29,168 nucleotides of DNA, from the NCBI GenBank assembly GCA_910576915.1, contig CAJTJT010000016.1, positions 1 to 29,168 of the forward strand, read 5' to 3'. Source of the DNA: an uncultured Elusimicrobiales bacterium. GTDB lineage: Bacteria; Elusimicrobiota; Elusimicrobia; Elusimicrobiales; Elusimicrobiaceae. How positions within the stretch are numbered: position 1 is the stretch's first letter; the number at the start of each line of letters is the position of its first letter. Below are positions 7,710 to 15,475 of this stretch, piece by piece. The notes beneath the pieces are model-generated. The model was given only the letters and a program-made list of their open reading frames with translations, did not search any database and was not told where the DNA came from. A program made the position numbers and the translations under genes.

Positions 7710-7776
7710 CGAAAACGCGTCCGTGCGGAATTGATACAATATAGAAAGAACGTATTTACAGAGAGGACTTTTTCCC

Positions 7777-9708
7777 ATGAACCATTACGGATTTGTAAAA
7801 GTGGCGGCGGGTGTGCCGTCCGTCAAAGTGGCGGACTGCGCTTATAACGCGGCGCAGCTGGAAGAACTTATTTCGCTGGCGGCGGCCGAAGGCGCGCGCG
7901 CGGCGGTTTTTCCGGAGCTTTGTTTGACGGGTTACACCTGCGGGGATTTGTTCTCTAAACCGCTTCTCACGGACGCGGCCGAGCGGGTGCTCGGCGCGCT
8001 CTTACGCCGGACGGAAAGCACGGACGTGGTTTTTATCGTGGGGCTGCCGGTGCGCGCGGGCGCGGCGCTTTTAAACGCGGCGGCCGTATGTTACCGGGGC
8101 GAAATTTTGGGCGTGGTGCCTAAAACGTATCTGCCCAATTACCGCGAATTTTATGAACAACGGTGGTTTACGTCTTCTTTGGAATGGGGCGGTGGCGAAG
8201 TGGAACTTTGCGGCCAGACTGTTCCCGCCGGGACGGACTTGTTGTTTGAAGCGTCCGGCATGAAATTCGGCGTGGAAATTTGCGAAGATTTGTGGGCGGT
8301 GGTTCCGCCGTCTTCCCGCGCCGCGTTGCAGGGGGCGGACGTTATTTTTAACCTGTCCGCAAGCAACGCCTTGGCCGGCAAACACGGCTACGTGCGCGAT
8401 TTGGTGGCCCAGCAGTCGGCCTGCTGTTTGTGCGGATACGTATATGCTTCCTGCGGGTTCGGCGAGTCCACCACCGACGTGGTTTTCAGCGGCAACGCGC
8501 TGATTTACGAAAACGGCACGCCGCTCGCGTTTTCGGAACGGTTTTCCATGCAGGGGCAGCTTGTCTGCGGCGAAATTGACGTGGAACGCTTGCGTAACGA
8601 CCGCGCCGTCAGCACCACCTTCCGTTCGGACGCCGCCTACGAAGCATCGGAACCGTACGAACTGATTGAATCCGGCCAGGCGCCCGCTCCGGTGCTTGCG
8701 CTTTCCCGTTTTGTTTCGCCTACGCCGTTTGTTCCCAAAGGAAGCGTGCTGAACGAAAACTGCCAGGAAATTTTTAACATTCAGGTGGCGGGCCTCGCCA
8801 CGCGGCTTTTGCATGCGCATATTCAAACGGTTACGCTCGGTATTTCGGGCGGGCTGGATTCCACGCTGGCACTGCTTGTCTGCGCCAAAACGTTTGACAA
8901 ACTGGATTTGCCGCGTAAGAACATTATCGGCGTAACCATGCCCGGCTTCGGCACGACGGACCGCACCTACCAAAACGCGCTTTCGCTCATGAAAAGTTTG
9001 GGTATAACGATGCGGGAAGTGGATATTAAAAAAGCCTGCCGCCAGCATTTTGCCGACATCGGCCACAACGAAAAAAATAAAGACGTTACGTACGAAAACA
9101 CCCAGGCGCGCGAACGCACGCAGATTTTGATGGATATTGCCAACCAAACGGGCGGCATTGTGGTGGGGACGGGGGATTTGTCCGAACTGGCCCTCGGCTG
9201 GGCGACGTACAACGGGGACCATATGTCCATGTACGGCGTAAACGCGGGCGTGCCCAAAACGCTGGTGCGCTCGCTCGTTGCGTGGGCCGCGGCGCACGAA
9301 ACAGGCAAAAAAACGCAGGCCGTGCTGAACGATGTTTTGGATACACCTATCAGCCCCGAACTTTTGCCCGCCGATGATAAAGGCCGTATCGCGCAAAAGA
9401 CGGAGGACCTGGTCGGCCCGTACGAACTGCACGATTTCTTTTTGTACTACTTTTTGCGCTGCGGGTTTGGCCCGGCCAAAATTTACTTTTTGGCAAAACA
9501 CGCGTTTGGCAAAAAGTTCACGGCGGCTGTTATCAAAAAATGGCTGAAAGTGTTTTTCCGCCGTTTCTTTGCCCAGCAGTTTAAACGTTCGTGCCTGCCC
9601 GACGGGCCGAAAGTGGGTTCCGTGGCGCTTTCCCCGCGCGGGGATTGGCGCATGCCCAGCGACGCATCGGCCGAAGTATGGCTGGCGGAAGCCGAAAATT
9701 TGCGTTAG
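7777..9708 (+). CDS. nadE: Glutamine-dependent NAD+ synthetase
   Basis: This 643-residue enzyme makes the last step of NAD synthesis: deamido-NAD, ATP and glutamine to NAD. The N-terminal nitrilase-type glutaminase (about 1-280) shows the Glu-Lys-Cys triad: FPELCLTGY (Glu47), VPKTYLPNYREF (Lys near 113) and GVEICEDLW (Cys near 170). The synthetase domain starts near 350 with the ATP loop LGISGGLDSTLA. It also has GTGDLSELALGWATYNGDH and YGVNAGVPKTLVR, typical of the long two-domain bacterial form. Ammonia made in the first domain is passed to the second. The start follows AGAGAGGA about ten bases upstream; a -10-like TACAAT lies at 7735-7740. A terminator follows at 9718. Confidence 0.95.
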   Translation: MNHYGFVKVAAGVPSVKVADCAYNAAQLEELISLAAAEGARAAVFPELCLTGYTCGDLFSKPLLTDAAERVLGALLRRTESTDVVFIVGLPVRAGAALLNAAAVCYRGEILGVVPKTYLPNYREFYEQRWFTSSLEWGGGEVELCGQTVPAGTDLLFEASGMKFGVEICEDLWAVVPPSSRAALQGADVIFNLSASNALAGKHGYVRDLVAQQSACCLCGYVYASCGFGESTTDVVFSGNALIYENGTPLAFSERFSMQGQLVCGEIDVERLRNDRAVSTTFRSDAAYEASEPYELIESGQAPAPVLALSRFVSPTPFVPKGSVLNENCQEIFNIQVAGLATRLLHAHIQTVTLGISGGLDSTLALLVCAKTFDKLDLPRKNIIGVTMPGFGTTDRTYQNALSLMKSLGITMREVDIKKACRQHFADIGHNEKNKDVTYENTQARERTQILMDIANQTGGIVVGTGDLSELALGWATYNGDHMSMYGVNAGVPKTLVRSLVAWAAAHETGKKTQAVLNDVLDTPISPELLPADDKGRIAQKTEDLVGPYELHDFFLYYFLRCGFGPAKIYFLAKHAFGKKFTAAVIKKWLKVFFRRFFAQQFKRSCLPDGPKVGSVALSPRGDWRMPSDASAEVWLAEAENLR

Positions 9709-9717
9709 TTTGTTTTT

Positions 9718-9752
9718 ATCCGCGCCCGGATATTTCCCGGCGCGGATTTTTT
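9718..9752 (+). terminator. Terminator of nadE
   Basis: ATCCGCGCC (9718-9726) pairs with GGCGCGGAT (9739-9747) and runs into a T tract to 9752. It begins ten bases after the nadE stop codon. Confidence 0.85.
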
Positions 9753-9903
9753 ATGGACACTTTACAAAACGCTCCGGGGCGTTTCCGGGAATGAATGAAA
9801 ATCCCGTCGCGGTAAAATGGATTTTTTTGTTCACGGCGGGCGAAATCAAGCAGAGCCAAGATTTTAAAAAAGAGAAGTTTCCGGGGTAAAGCAGGGGAGT
9901 TGT

Positions 9904-10977
9904 ATGGGAGAAAACATGTTTGATGCGGTAATCATCGGGCTGGGCCCGGCGGGCAGTACGCTGGCGCGGCTGCTGGCCGGAAAATATAATGTGCTGTGTT
10001 TGGACAAAAAAGTGGCCGAAGGCGGTTTTGAAAAACCCTGCGGCGGACTGTTGGCTCCCGACGCACAAAAAATTTTGGCCCGGTTCGATTTAACGCTCCC
10101 CAAATCCGTCCTGGTGGACCCGCAGCTTTTTGCCGTGCGCACGCTGGATTTGCCCTCCGGCTTAACCCGCCATTACCAACGCTTTTACGTAAATATGGAC
10201 CGCGCCAAATTTGACCGCTGGCTGCTCTCTCTTATTCCGGCTTCCGTGCCCGTGTACGCGGGGGCGAAAGTAATCGAAATTAAGCGGAATGAGGACGGAG
10301 TTTTTACCGTGTTGTTTGAGCGGAACGGAAAGCGGGAAAGCGTTTTGGCGCGGCGCGTCATTGGTGCGGACGGGGCGGCTTCCGTCGTCCGGCGGACGTT
10401 TTTCCCTAACCATAAAATCCGTTCGTATATGGCTGTGCAACAGTGGTTTAAGGAAACGCACAAAAGCCCATTTTATTCCTGCGTGTTTGACGAGGATGAA
10501 ACCGACTGTTACTCCTGGTCCGTTTCCAAAGACGGCTATTTTGTTTTTGGTGGCGCGTACCCGGTGCAGGATTGCCGCGCGCGGTTTGAACGCCAAAAAT
10601 CTGCGCTGGCCCGGAAAGGGTTTCAATTCGGCGAACCCGTCAAAACGGAAGCGTGTTCGGTACTCCGCCCCGCGGGATGGAACGAATTTTGCACGGGCGA
10701 AAAGGGCGTATTTTTAATCGGCGAAGCGGCCGGATTTATCAGCGCAAGCAGTTTGGAAGGCATTTCAAGCGCACTCAAAAGCGCGCTCGCGCTTGCCGAG
10801 TCGTTGGGCGCAAACCCAAGCAAACAGGAACACCGCCGCTACGCCCGCAAGACGTTTCTCCTGCGCGTAAAACTCTTCTTAAAACTTTTCAAATGCCCGT
10901 TTATGTACTGGCCGCGCTTACGGCGGCTGGTAATGAAAAGCGGTATTACGTCGATATCCATTATCCCCGCAAAATAA
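9904..10977 (+). CDS. FAD-dependent oxidoreductase, geranylgeranyl reductase family
   Basis: This 357-residue flavoprotein opens with the FAD-binding Rossmann motif AVIIGLGPAGSTLARLL and an acidic end to the second strand. GFEKPCGGLLAPDAQ follows near 40, then GADGAASVVRR near 155 and GEAAGFISASSLEGI near 275. The PCGG and GEAAGF...EGI motifs are those of the geranylgeranyl reductase branch, which saturates isoprenoid chains. Related proteins of unknown substrate are common in anaerobes, so the specific reaction is open. Two starts are possible: 9904, with GGGGAG four bases upstream, and 9916, with GGGAG five bases upstream; most relatives would align with the second. The 195 bases before it hold only the nadE terminator. 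Confidence 0.82.
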   Translation: MGENMFDAVIIGLGPAGSTLARLLAGKYNVLCLDKKVAEGGFEKPCGGLLAPDAQKILARFDLTLPKSVLVDPQLFAVRTLDLPSGLTRHYQRFYVNMDRAKFDRWLLSLIPASVPVYAGAKVIEIKRNEDGVFTVLFERNGKRESVLARRVIGADGAASVVRRTFFPNHKIRSYMAVQQWFKETHKSPFYSCVFDEDETDCYSWSVSKDGYFVFGGAYPVQDCRARFERQKSALARKGFQFGEPVKTEACSVLRPAGWNEFCTGEKGVFLIGEAAGFISASSLEGISSALKSALALAESLGANPSKQEHRRYARKTFLLRVKLFLKLFKCPFMYWPRLRRLVMKSGITSISIIPAK

Positions 10978-11024
10978 ATGTGATACTTTTCCGCCTTGCG
11001 CATAGTATAAGCGGGAAGGAAATT

Positions 11025-11510
11025 ATGGACTTTGCAACTCTCTACCAGGACCTGTTCAAACCCGTGTTTGCGTACGTGCTCTGCCGCGTGGGGGACCGCG
11101 CTTTGGCCGAGGACCTTTGCGCCGCCGCCTGGCGCAAAGCGTACGAAAAACAAGCACAGTTTAACGCGGATAAAGGGAGGTTTCGGCAGTGGATTTTTAC
11201 CATCGCCCGCAACGAAATCAATATGCACCATCGGTTGTATTACGTGCGTAAGTTTTTATCCCTTACCGGGTGGGAAGAGGTGTTTGGGGAACCCCGTGCG
11301 CCCGGCCCGGAAGAAGACGGCGAAAATGCCCGCTTGCTGGAAGCCGTATCGCACCTAAACGACCGGGAAAAAGAACTGGTGGCGTTAAAGTTTTATTCCG
11401 GGCTTAACAACCGCCAAATCGCCGCCCAGGTGCAGATGACGGAAAGCGGCGTGGGCACCGCGCTTCACCGTGCCGTAACCAAGTTGCGCAAGGAGATGAA
11501 AGATGAATAA
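11025..11510 (+). CDS. RNA polymerase sigma factor, ECF type
   Basis: This 161-residue protein consists of sigma region 2 and region 4 with little between, as in extracytoplasmic-function sigma factors. Region 2 covers about 5-75 (YQDLFKPVFAYVLCRVGD, AEDLCAAAWRKAY, WIFTIARNEI) and region 4 about 105-158 (HLNDREKELVALKFYSG, NNRQIAAQV, ESGVGTALHRAVTKLRK, a helix-turn-helix). The frame is open further upstream, but the ATG at 11025 follows GGGAAGGA by five bases and starts at the natural edge of region 2. Its last eight bases overlap the next gene, a mark of translational coupling and of sigma/anti-sigma pairs. The target promoters are unknown. The group cannot be fixed without a family search. 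Confidence 0.88.
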   Translation: MDFATLYQDLFKPVFAYVLCRVGDRALAEDLCAAAWRKAYEKQAQFNADKGRFRQWIFTIARNEINMHHRLYYVRKFLSLTGWEEVFGEPRAPGPEEDGENARLLEAVSHLNDREKELVALKFYSGLNNRQIAAQVQMTESGVGTALHRAVTKLRKEMKDE

Positions 11511-11913
11511 CGAAGAACGTTTTATCAAGCGGTATTCGCGCGTTGATTTTGATGTGCAGGGGCTGACGCAAGCCCGCGTATGGGCGCGCGTGACCGCACC
11601 GCGTGCATTGGTGTGGCGGCGGTGGGCCGCGTTGGGGGCGTGTGCGGTTTTTCTGTTTGCGGCGGGGTTCGGGTTTTCCCGCTGGGTAAGCGGACCCGTG
11701 AGAACCGTTCCCGTGCCGAACCAAAACTGTGCGCCCGCGGCGGAACCGTATTTTTTGTTGTGTGTGAAAGACGGTGCGCGTTCGACGGGGTATTGCTGTA
11801 AAAAGCACGCGTTGTACGGGGAGCCCGCGGGGTTTTATCCGGCCAGAAAAGAGTGTTCGCAGGACGCCCGGCCCGAACTTCCTTCCTTCTATAACTTCCG
11901 GCAGAACTGTTAA
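11503..11913 (+). CDS. Single-pass membrane protein with cysteine-rich outer domain, possible anti-sigma factor
   Basis: This 136-residue protein is not recognised by family. It has a basic cytoplasmic part (about 1-41), one membrane helix (42-58) and a 78-residue outer part with six cysteines (76, 87, 98, 99, 118, 136). Its start overlaps the end of the sigma factor gene (ATGAATAA), the usual layout for an anti-sigma factor. Against this, the cytoplasmic part is short and lacks the HxxxCxxC zinc motif of the common anti-sigma domain. The next gene, nine bases on, encodes a thioredoxin/CcdA-like protein. Cysteine oxidation could therefore be the signal it senses, or it could be a substrate. 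Both ideas are inference. Confidence 0.7.
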   Translation: MNNEERFIKRYSRVDFDVQGLTQARVWARVTAPRALVWRRWAALGACAVFLFAAGFGFSRWVSGPVRTVPVPNQNCAPAAEPYFLLCVKDGARSTGYCCKKHALYGEPAGFYPARKECSQDARPELPSFYNFRQNC

Positions 11914-11922
11914 GGAGAAATT

Positions 11923-13227
11923 ATGAAAAAAATCTTGTTTTTGGCCCTGCTGTTGAGTATGGGCCCGGGGGGCGTTTTTGCCCAAAATGCTCCGGCGGAA
12001 AAAGTAACAGCGGTATATTTCGGTTCGCCTTATTGCGGGCATTGTCAGCATTTGGAGCGGGAATTTTTGGCGGGTTTTATAGAACGCAACCGCGGCAAAA
12101 TGGACTTGATAAAAGTGGACGTAACGCAAGATAACCTGGTGTTTATGGAAGCATTGAAAGAATACGGCGCGGAGTTCCCGGGTACACCCGCCATGGCGAT
12201 CGGTGACGAGTTTTTAATGGGGTACCCGCAGGAAATCGGCGAGCGTGCCGACCTGGCTGTTGCCAAAGCCGTCAAAAACGGCGAAAAAACGCGCGTGAAA
12301 ATTTTGTCCGGCACGGAACAAGCTCCCGCGCAAAAAACCGTTGTTAAAACCTCTGCCCCCCGGTGGCCCGTCTCTAAAAAAGCGGCGGAAACGCCGGACG
12401 AGGCCGTCCTTGATAAACCGGTTGCGGAGCAGGCCGTTTTGTCTTCCAACGCGGCGGAACCGGAAGGGATATCCGCCCATAAAAGTGTTTTCAAACGGCT
12501 GACGTTTTGGATGATTGCCGGGGCCGGGCTTATCGACGGGATTAATCCGTGCGCGTTTGCGGTTATCGTGTTTTTTATCTCGTTTTTAAGCGTGTATAAA
12601 TATACGCGCCGCGAAATGATTGTTGTCGGTACATCGTATTGCGTAGCGGTGTTTTTGGCGTATGTGCTTTTGGGGCTTGGCGCGTTTAAATTTTTGTATG
12701 CCATGCAGGGCTTTTATTATGTGATGTGGGCGGTAAAGGCAGGAACCGTGTTGCTGTGCGTGGTGTTTCTGGCGTTTAGCGTATATGATTTTGTGCATTA
12801 CGCGCGCACGAAAGACGCGTCCGGCCTGGTGCTCCAACTGCCTGCCAACTATAAAACGTTCATCCATAAAGTGATGCACGCATTTTTAAAAGACCGTCAA
12901 AAAAGCGTTTGGCGTTTGGGTGCAGCCGCCGCTGCGGTGGGTTTTATCGTATCCCTGGTGGAAGCGGTGTGTACGGGGCAGGTGTATCTGCCGACGATTG
13001 TGGTGGTGCTGAAAGAAGCGGGGGAACACTTTTGGCGCGCGGCGGGATATTTGCTGTTTTATAACCTGATGTTTATTGTGCCTTTGGCCGCGGTGTTTTT
13101 GCTTGCGCTTGCCGGATGTGAATCCAAAACGTTCGGGGGATGGCTGAAGAAGCATTTGGGGCTTACCAAAATACTGATGTGTTTGGTGTTTTTGGCGCTC
13201 CTTGCAGTGCTTATTAAAACGTGGTAG
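11923..13227 (+). CDS. Thioredoxin-fold / CcdA-DsbD-like membrane fusion protein
   Basis: This 434-residue protein is likely a transmembrane thiol-disulfide exchanger. A signal peptide (1-20, ending VFAQ) leads to a thioredoxin-like domain (about 25-130) with the redox motif CGHC (38-41) and the PGTP cis-proline segment. After a variable linker (130-190) comes a membrane domain of about six helices with one cysteine in each of two conserved motifs: GINPCAFA (Cys210) and VEAVCTGQVYLP (Cys350). That is the pattern of CcdA and the core of DsbD, which move electrons from cytoplasmic thioredoxin across the membrane. The order differs from DsbD, where the thioredoxin domain is C-terminal. AAGGAG lies six bases before the start. 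The gene closes the cluster with the sigma factor and ends in a terminator. Confidence 0.85.
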   Translation: MKKILFLALLLSMGPGGVFAQNAPAEKVTAVYFGSPYCGHCQHLEREFLAGFIERNRGKMDLIKVDVTQDNLVFMEALKEYGAEFPGTPAMAIGDEFLMGYPQEIGERADLAVAKAVKNGEKTRVKILSGTEQAPAQKTVVKTSAPRWPVSKKAAETPDEAVLDKPVAEQAVLSSNAAEPEGISAHKSVFKRLTFWMIAGAGLIDGINPCAFAVIVFFISFLSVYKYTRREMIVVGTSYCVAVFLAYVLLGLGAFKFLYAMQGFYYVMWAVKAGTVLLCVVFLAFSVYDFVHYARTKDASGLVLQLPANYKTFIHKVMHAFLKDRQKSVWRLGAAAAAVGFIVSLVEAVCTGQVYLPTIVVVLKEAGEHFWRAAGYLLFYNLMFIVPLAAVFLLALAGCESKTFGGWLKKHLGLTKILMCLVFLALLAVLIKTW

Positions 13228-13245
13228 TTTGTTATCTGCTTTGAA

Positions 13246-13270
13246 AGGGGCCGGAAACGGCTCCTTTTTT
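13246..13270 (+). terminator. Terminator of the sigma/thiol cluster
   Basis: AGGGGCCG pairs with CGGCTCCT around a GAAA tetraloop and is followed by six T. It lies about 18 bases after the stop of the thioredoxin/CcdA-like gene. Confidence 0.85.
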
Positions 13271-13287
13271 GTGTCTTTGGACGGGGG

Positions 13288-13314
13288 TTGTATTGTTTTT
13301 TTTTTTGATAAACT
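13288..13314 (+). promoter_or_regulatory. Pilin 2 promoter with poly-T spacer
   Basis: TTGTAT (13288-13293) is followed by TG, eleven T (13296-13306) and GATAAACT. With TAAACT as -10 the spacer is 15 bases. Downstream, GGGGATAA and TTTGGCGGC match the pilin 1 copy. The -35 is weaker and the tract is one T shorter than at pilins 1 and 3, and the distance to the gene is longer. Confidence 0.45.
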
Positions 13315-13355
13315 GGGGATAAATTTAGGTTTGGCGGCTTATTCGTTTTATTGCG

Positions 13356-13410
13356 TCATTTCGGTCCTGCGGACGGCGGATAGTACGGAATCTCGTAGTT
13401 ACGAAATGAC
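13356..13410. repeat. GTCAT-bounded palindrome upstream of pilin 2
   Basis: GTCATTTCG (13356-13364) and CGAAATGAC (13402-13410) are perfect inverted repeats. It is followed by a sequence (CCCGAACGCTGCGCGCCGC) that recurs in the next palindrome at about 13517-13535. The 13228-13495 gap holds this, the promoter and a terminator, and no other gene. Confidence 0.7.
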
Positions 13411-13495
13411 AGATTCCCGAACGCTGCGCGCCGCTTACACTCGGCAATGACGTAGCTGGAGTAAGCCGCAAAACCGTATAAGGGGGATATATCCT

Positions 13496-14104
13496 ATGTA
13501 TCAAAAAGTTGTCATCCCGGAACGCTGCGCGCCGCTGAATCCGGGATCCAGGTCGTTTAATAGAAGTTGTAATTTTTATTTAAATCTGGATTCCCGGTTC
13601 ACCGTGCGTCCCGCAGTGTGCCCGGGAATGACAAAACGCGGTTTTACATTAATAGAATTATTAGTTGTCGTGCTAATCATCGGTATATTATCTGCTGTCG
13701 CGTTGCCGCAGTATCAAAAGGCGGTGGAAAAAAGCCGTATCATGGCGTTAGTGCCCAATTTGCGTACGCTGAAAGATTCGTTGGAAATGTATTACTTGGC
13801 CAACGGCATATATCCTAACGATTCGGTGGCGGATTTAGATATTAGTATATCGGGTTGTAAGGCGGAACCATCAGGGCAGTTAAATTGCGGGAACGCGTGT
13901 TTTAATTATAACGGCGGGGAGAAATTCACTTCCGACTCTATTTACGCTTCCGTGGGCCAAGAGGACGCTTGTTCTTCAACCGGAAATTCCAGTACCGTTA
14001 TCACTTGGTATTTGGATTATTCCCGGGCGAATGCGGGGCAGATAAGATGTTCCAGTAAAGTTTCGGGCGTGTGTGAATCGCTAAAAGGATTTTTAAAAGA
14101 GTAG
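13496..14104 (+). CDS. Type IV pilin-like protein with repeat-derived leader extension (pilin 2)
   Basis: This pilin-like protein has the N-methylation motif RGFTLIELLVVVLIIGILS and PQYQKAVEKSR, then about 115 residues rich in Cys (SGCK, LNCGNAC, DACSS, RCSS, VCES). From 13496 it is 202 residues, with 48 residues before the FTLIE cleavage site. From an internal ATG at 13628 it is 158 residues with the short leader MTKRG, as in its paralogues. I chose 13496 because AGGGGG lies nine bases upstream and ATAAGGGGG resembles the sites of copA and the HAD gene, whereas 13628 has only a weak GGGA. The extra leader is encoded mostly by a palindromic repeat (13511-13632). If the short form is the real one, the reading frame through the repeat is chance. 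It ends at a bidirectional terminator facing deoB. Confidence 0.8.
   Translation: MYQKVVIPERCAPLNPGSRSFNRSCNFYLNLDSRFTVRPAVCPGMTKRGFTLIELLVVVLIIGILSAVALPQYQKAVEKSRIMALVPNLRTLKDSLEMYYLANGIYPNDSVADLDISISGCKAEPSGQLNCGNACFNYNGGEKFTSDSIYASVGQEDACSSTGNSSTVITWYLDYSRANAGQIRCSSKVSGVCESLKGFLKE
13511..13632. repeat. GTCAT-bounded palindromic element inside the pilin 2 reading frame
   Basis: The 122-base element opens with GTCATCCCGG and closes with CCCGGGAATGAC. Inner arms CCGGGATCCAG and CTGGATTCCCGG pair less perfectly around an AT-rich centre. The closing GGGAATGAC supplies the internal ATG (13628) of pilin 2. The same element type is seen before pilins 1 and 3 and at 28883. Confidence 0.75.
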
Positions 14105-14114
14105 TTTTAAGTTA

Positions 14115-14141
14115 AAAGCCCCGGTTTTAGCCGGGGCTTTT
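14115..14141. terminator. Bidirectional terminator
   Basis: AAAGCCCCGG (14115-14124) pairs with CCGGGGCTTT (14131-14140) around TTTTAG. It lies between the convergent pilin 2 and phosphopentomutase genes. Confidence 0.88.
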
Positions 14142-14145
14142 ACTT

Positions 14146-15354
14146 TTATTCCTCTAAAAAACTTTTGCCGAATTGTAAGGGCGGCAGTTTGAAATAGTCC
14201 GCAATCGTCTGCCCCAAATCGGCATACGTTTCGCGCGCGCCGATATACTGCGGCCGCACGCCGGGGCCGAACATAATCACGGGTACGTGCTCGCGCGTAT
14301 GGTCGGTGCCTTTATACGTTGGGTCGCAGCCGTGGTCGGCCGTGATAAACGCAATATCACCCGCTTGCATCTGGGCGATTAAGTCCGGCAGGCGCGCGTC
14401 GAAGTATTCCAGCCCCCGGGCGTAGCCTTCCACGTCGCGGCGGTGGCCCCAGGTCATGTCAAAATCCACAAAGTTCGTAAACACCAGGCTGAAATCGGGC
14501 GCGTTTTTGGCTTCTTCAAGCGTTACGTTCCACAACTCTTCCAGGCCCGAGGCTTTTACCGCTTTGGTAATGCCCTGCTTGGCGTAAATGTCCGAAATTT
14601 TACCGACGGAAATCACTTCTCCGCCCGCGTTTTTTATCGCGTCCAGCACGGTGGGCATGGGCGGTTTGACGGAATAGTCGTGGCGGTTTTTGGTGCGTTT
14701 AAATTCGTCCTTTTTCTCGCCTTCAAACGGGCGCGCAATCACGCGCGCGATGTTATAAGGAGCCACGTGTTTAAACGCAATCTCGCACAGCTTGTAAAGT
14801 TTATCAAGGCCGAAATGTTTTTCGTGCGCGGCGATTTGGAACACGCTGTCGGCCGACGTGTAGCAAATGGGTTTGCCCGTTTGGATGTGTTCTTCGCCCA
14901 GTTCGTCGATAATGGCGGTGCCGGAAGCGGCTTTGTTGCCTAAAATGCCGGGCAGGCCGGCTTCGTCGCAAATCTTTTTAATCAGTTCTTCTGGGAACGA
15001 AGGATATTCGGGTTTGAAATATCCCCATTCAAATTGCACGGGCGAGCCTGCCATTTCCCAATGGCCGGACGAAGTGTCTTTGCCCAGGCTGGTTTCTTTC
15101 ATAAACCCGTATTTGGAGGGTACCAGTATGGCGGGATTGTCCTGCTCTCCGGCGGTAACGGGCAGGCCGGTGGAGGCCTCGGCCGCTTTTAACAGCCCCA
15201 GCGCGGCCATGTTGGGCACTTTCAGCCCCCCGCGTGCGGCGGCGATATGGCCCAGCGTATTGGCGCCCGCGTCACCGAACCGGGCGGCATCTTCGGCTCC
15301 GCCGATGCCGAAAGAATCCATCATCAAAATAACAACGCGTCCTTTTTTCGTCAT
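14146..15354 (-). CDS. deoB: Phosphopentomutase
   Basis: This 402-residue cytoplasmic enzyme interconverts ribose-1-phosphate and ribose-5-phosphate (and the deoxy forms), feeding nucleoside sugars into the pentose phosphate pathway. It has the metal-binding layout of the alkaline phosphatase superfamily: an N-terminal MMDSFGIGGAEDA, DTSSGHWEM, FVDFDMTWGHRRD and ITADHGCDPTYKGTDHTREHVP. The length matches E. coli DeoB closely. The frame extends twelve residues upstream of the start used. I chose 15354 because GGGGAGG lies five bases before it and MTKKGRVVILMMDSFGIG fits the family start. A minus-strand TATAAT (15379-15384) may be its -10 box. No other nucleoside salvage gene is next to it. Confidence 0.95.
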   Translation of the reverse strand: MTKKGRVVILMMDSFGIGGAEDAARFGDAGANTLGHIAAARGGLKVPNMAALGLLKAAEASTGLPVTAGEQDNPAILVPSKYGFMKETSLGKDTSSGHWEMAGSPVQFEWGYFKPEYPSFPEELIKKICDEAGLPGILGNKAASGTAIIDELGEEHIQTGKPICYTSADSVFQIAAHEKHFGLDKLYKLCEIAFKHVAPYNIARVIARPFEGEKKDEFKRTKNRHDYSVKPPMPTVLDAIKNAGGEVISVGKISDIYAKQGITKAVKASGLEELWNVTLEEAKNAPDFSLVFTNFVDFDMTWGHRRDVEGYARGLEYFDARLPDLIAQMQAGDIAFITADHGCDPTYKGTDHTREHVPVIMFGPGVRPQYIGARETYADLGQTIADYFKLPPLQFGKSFLEE

Positions 15355-15475
15355 AAAAACCTCCCCGCTCTTTCTTTTATTATACCCCAAAACGGTCCGG
15401 GCGTCTAATCCGTTTTTTGCGGGCTAAAATGACGGCTAAAATGCTATTATTTTTATATCACTGGGGGGTGAAATT

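Noticed and set aside
8071..9501. Long open frame of 476 codons opposite nadE on the minus strand
   Set aside because: It lies wholly inside the conserved nadE coding region, has arginine/histidine-rich low-complexity content and no known motif; it follows from the GC-rich codon use of nadE.
10653..11024. N-terminal extension of the sigma factor from 10653
   Set aside because: It overlaps the conserved end of the flavoprotein gene in another frame, and a good ribosome binding site precedes ATG 11025 at the edge of sigma region 2.
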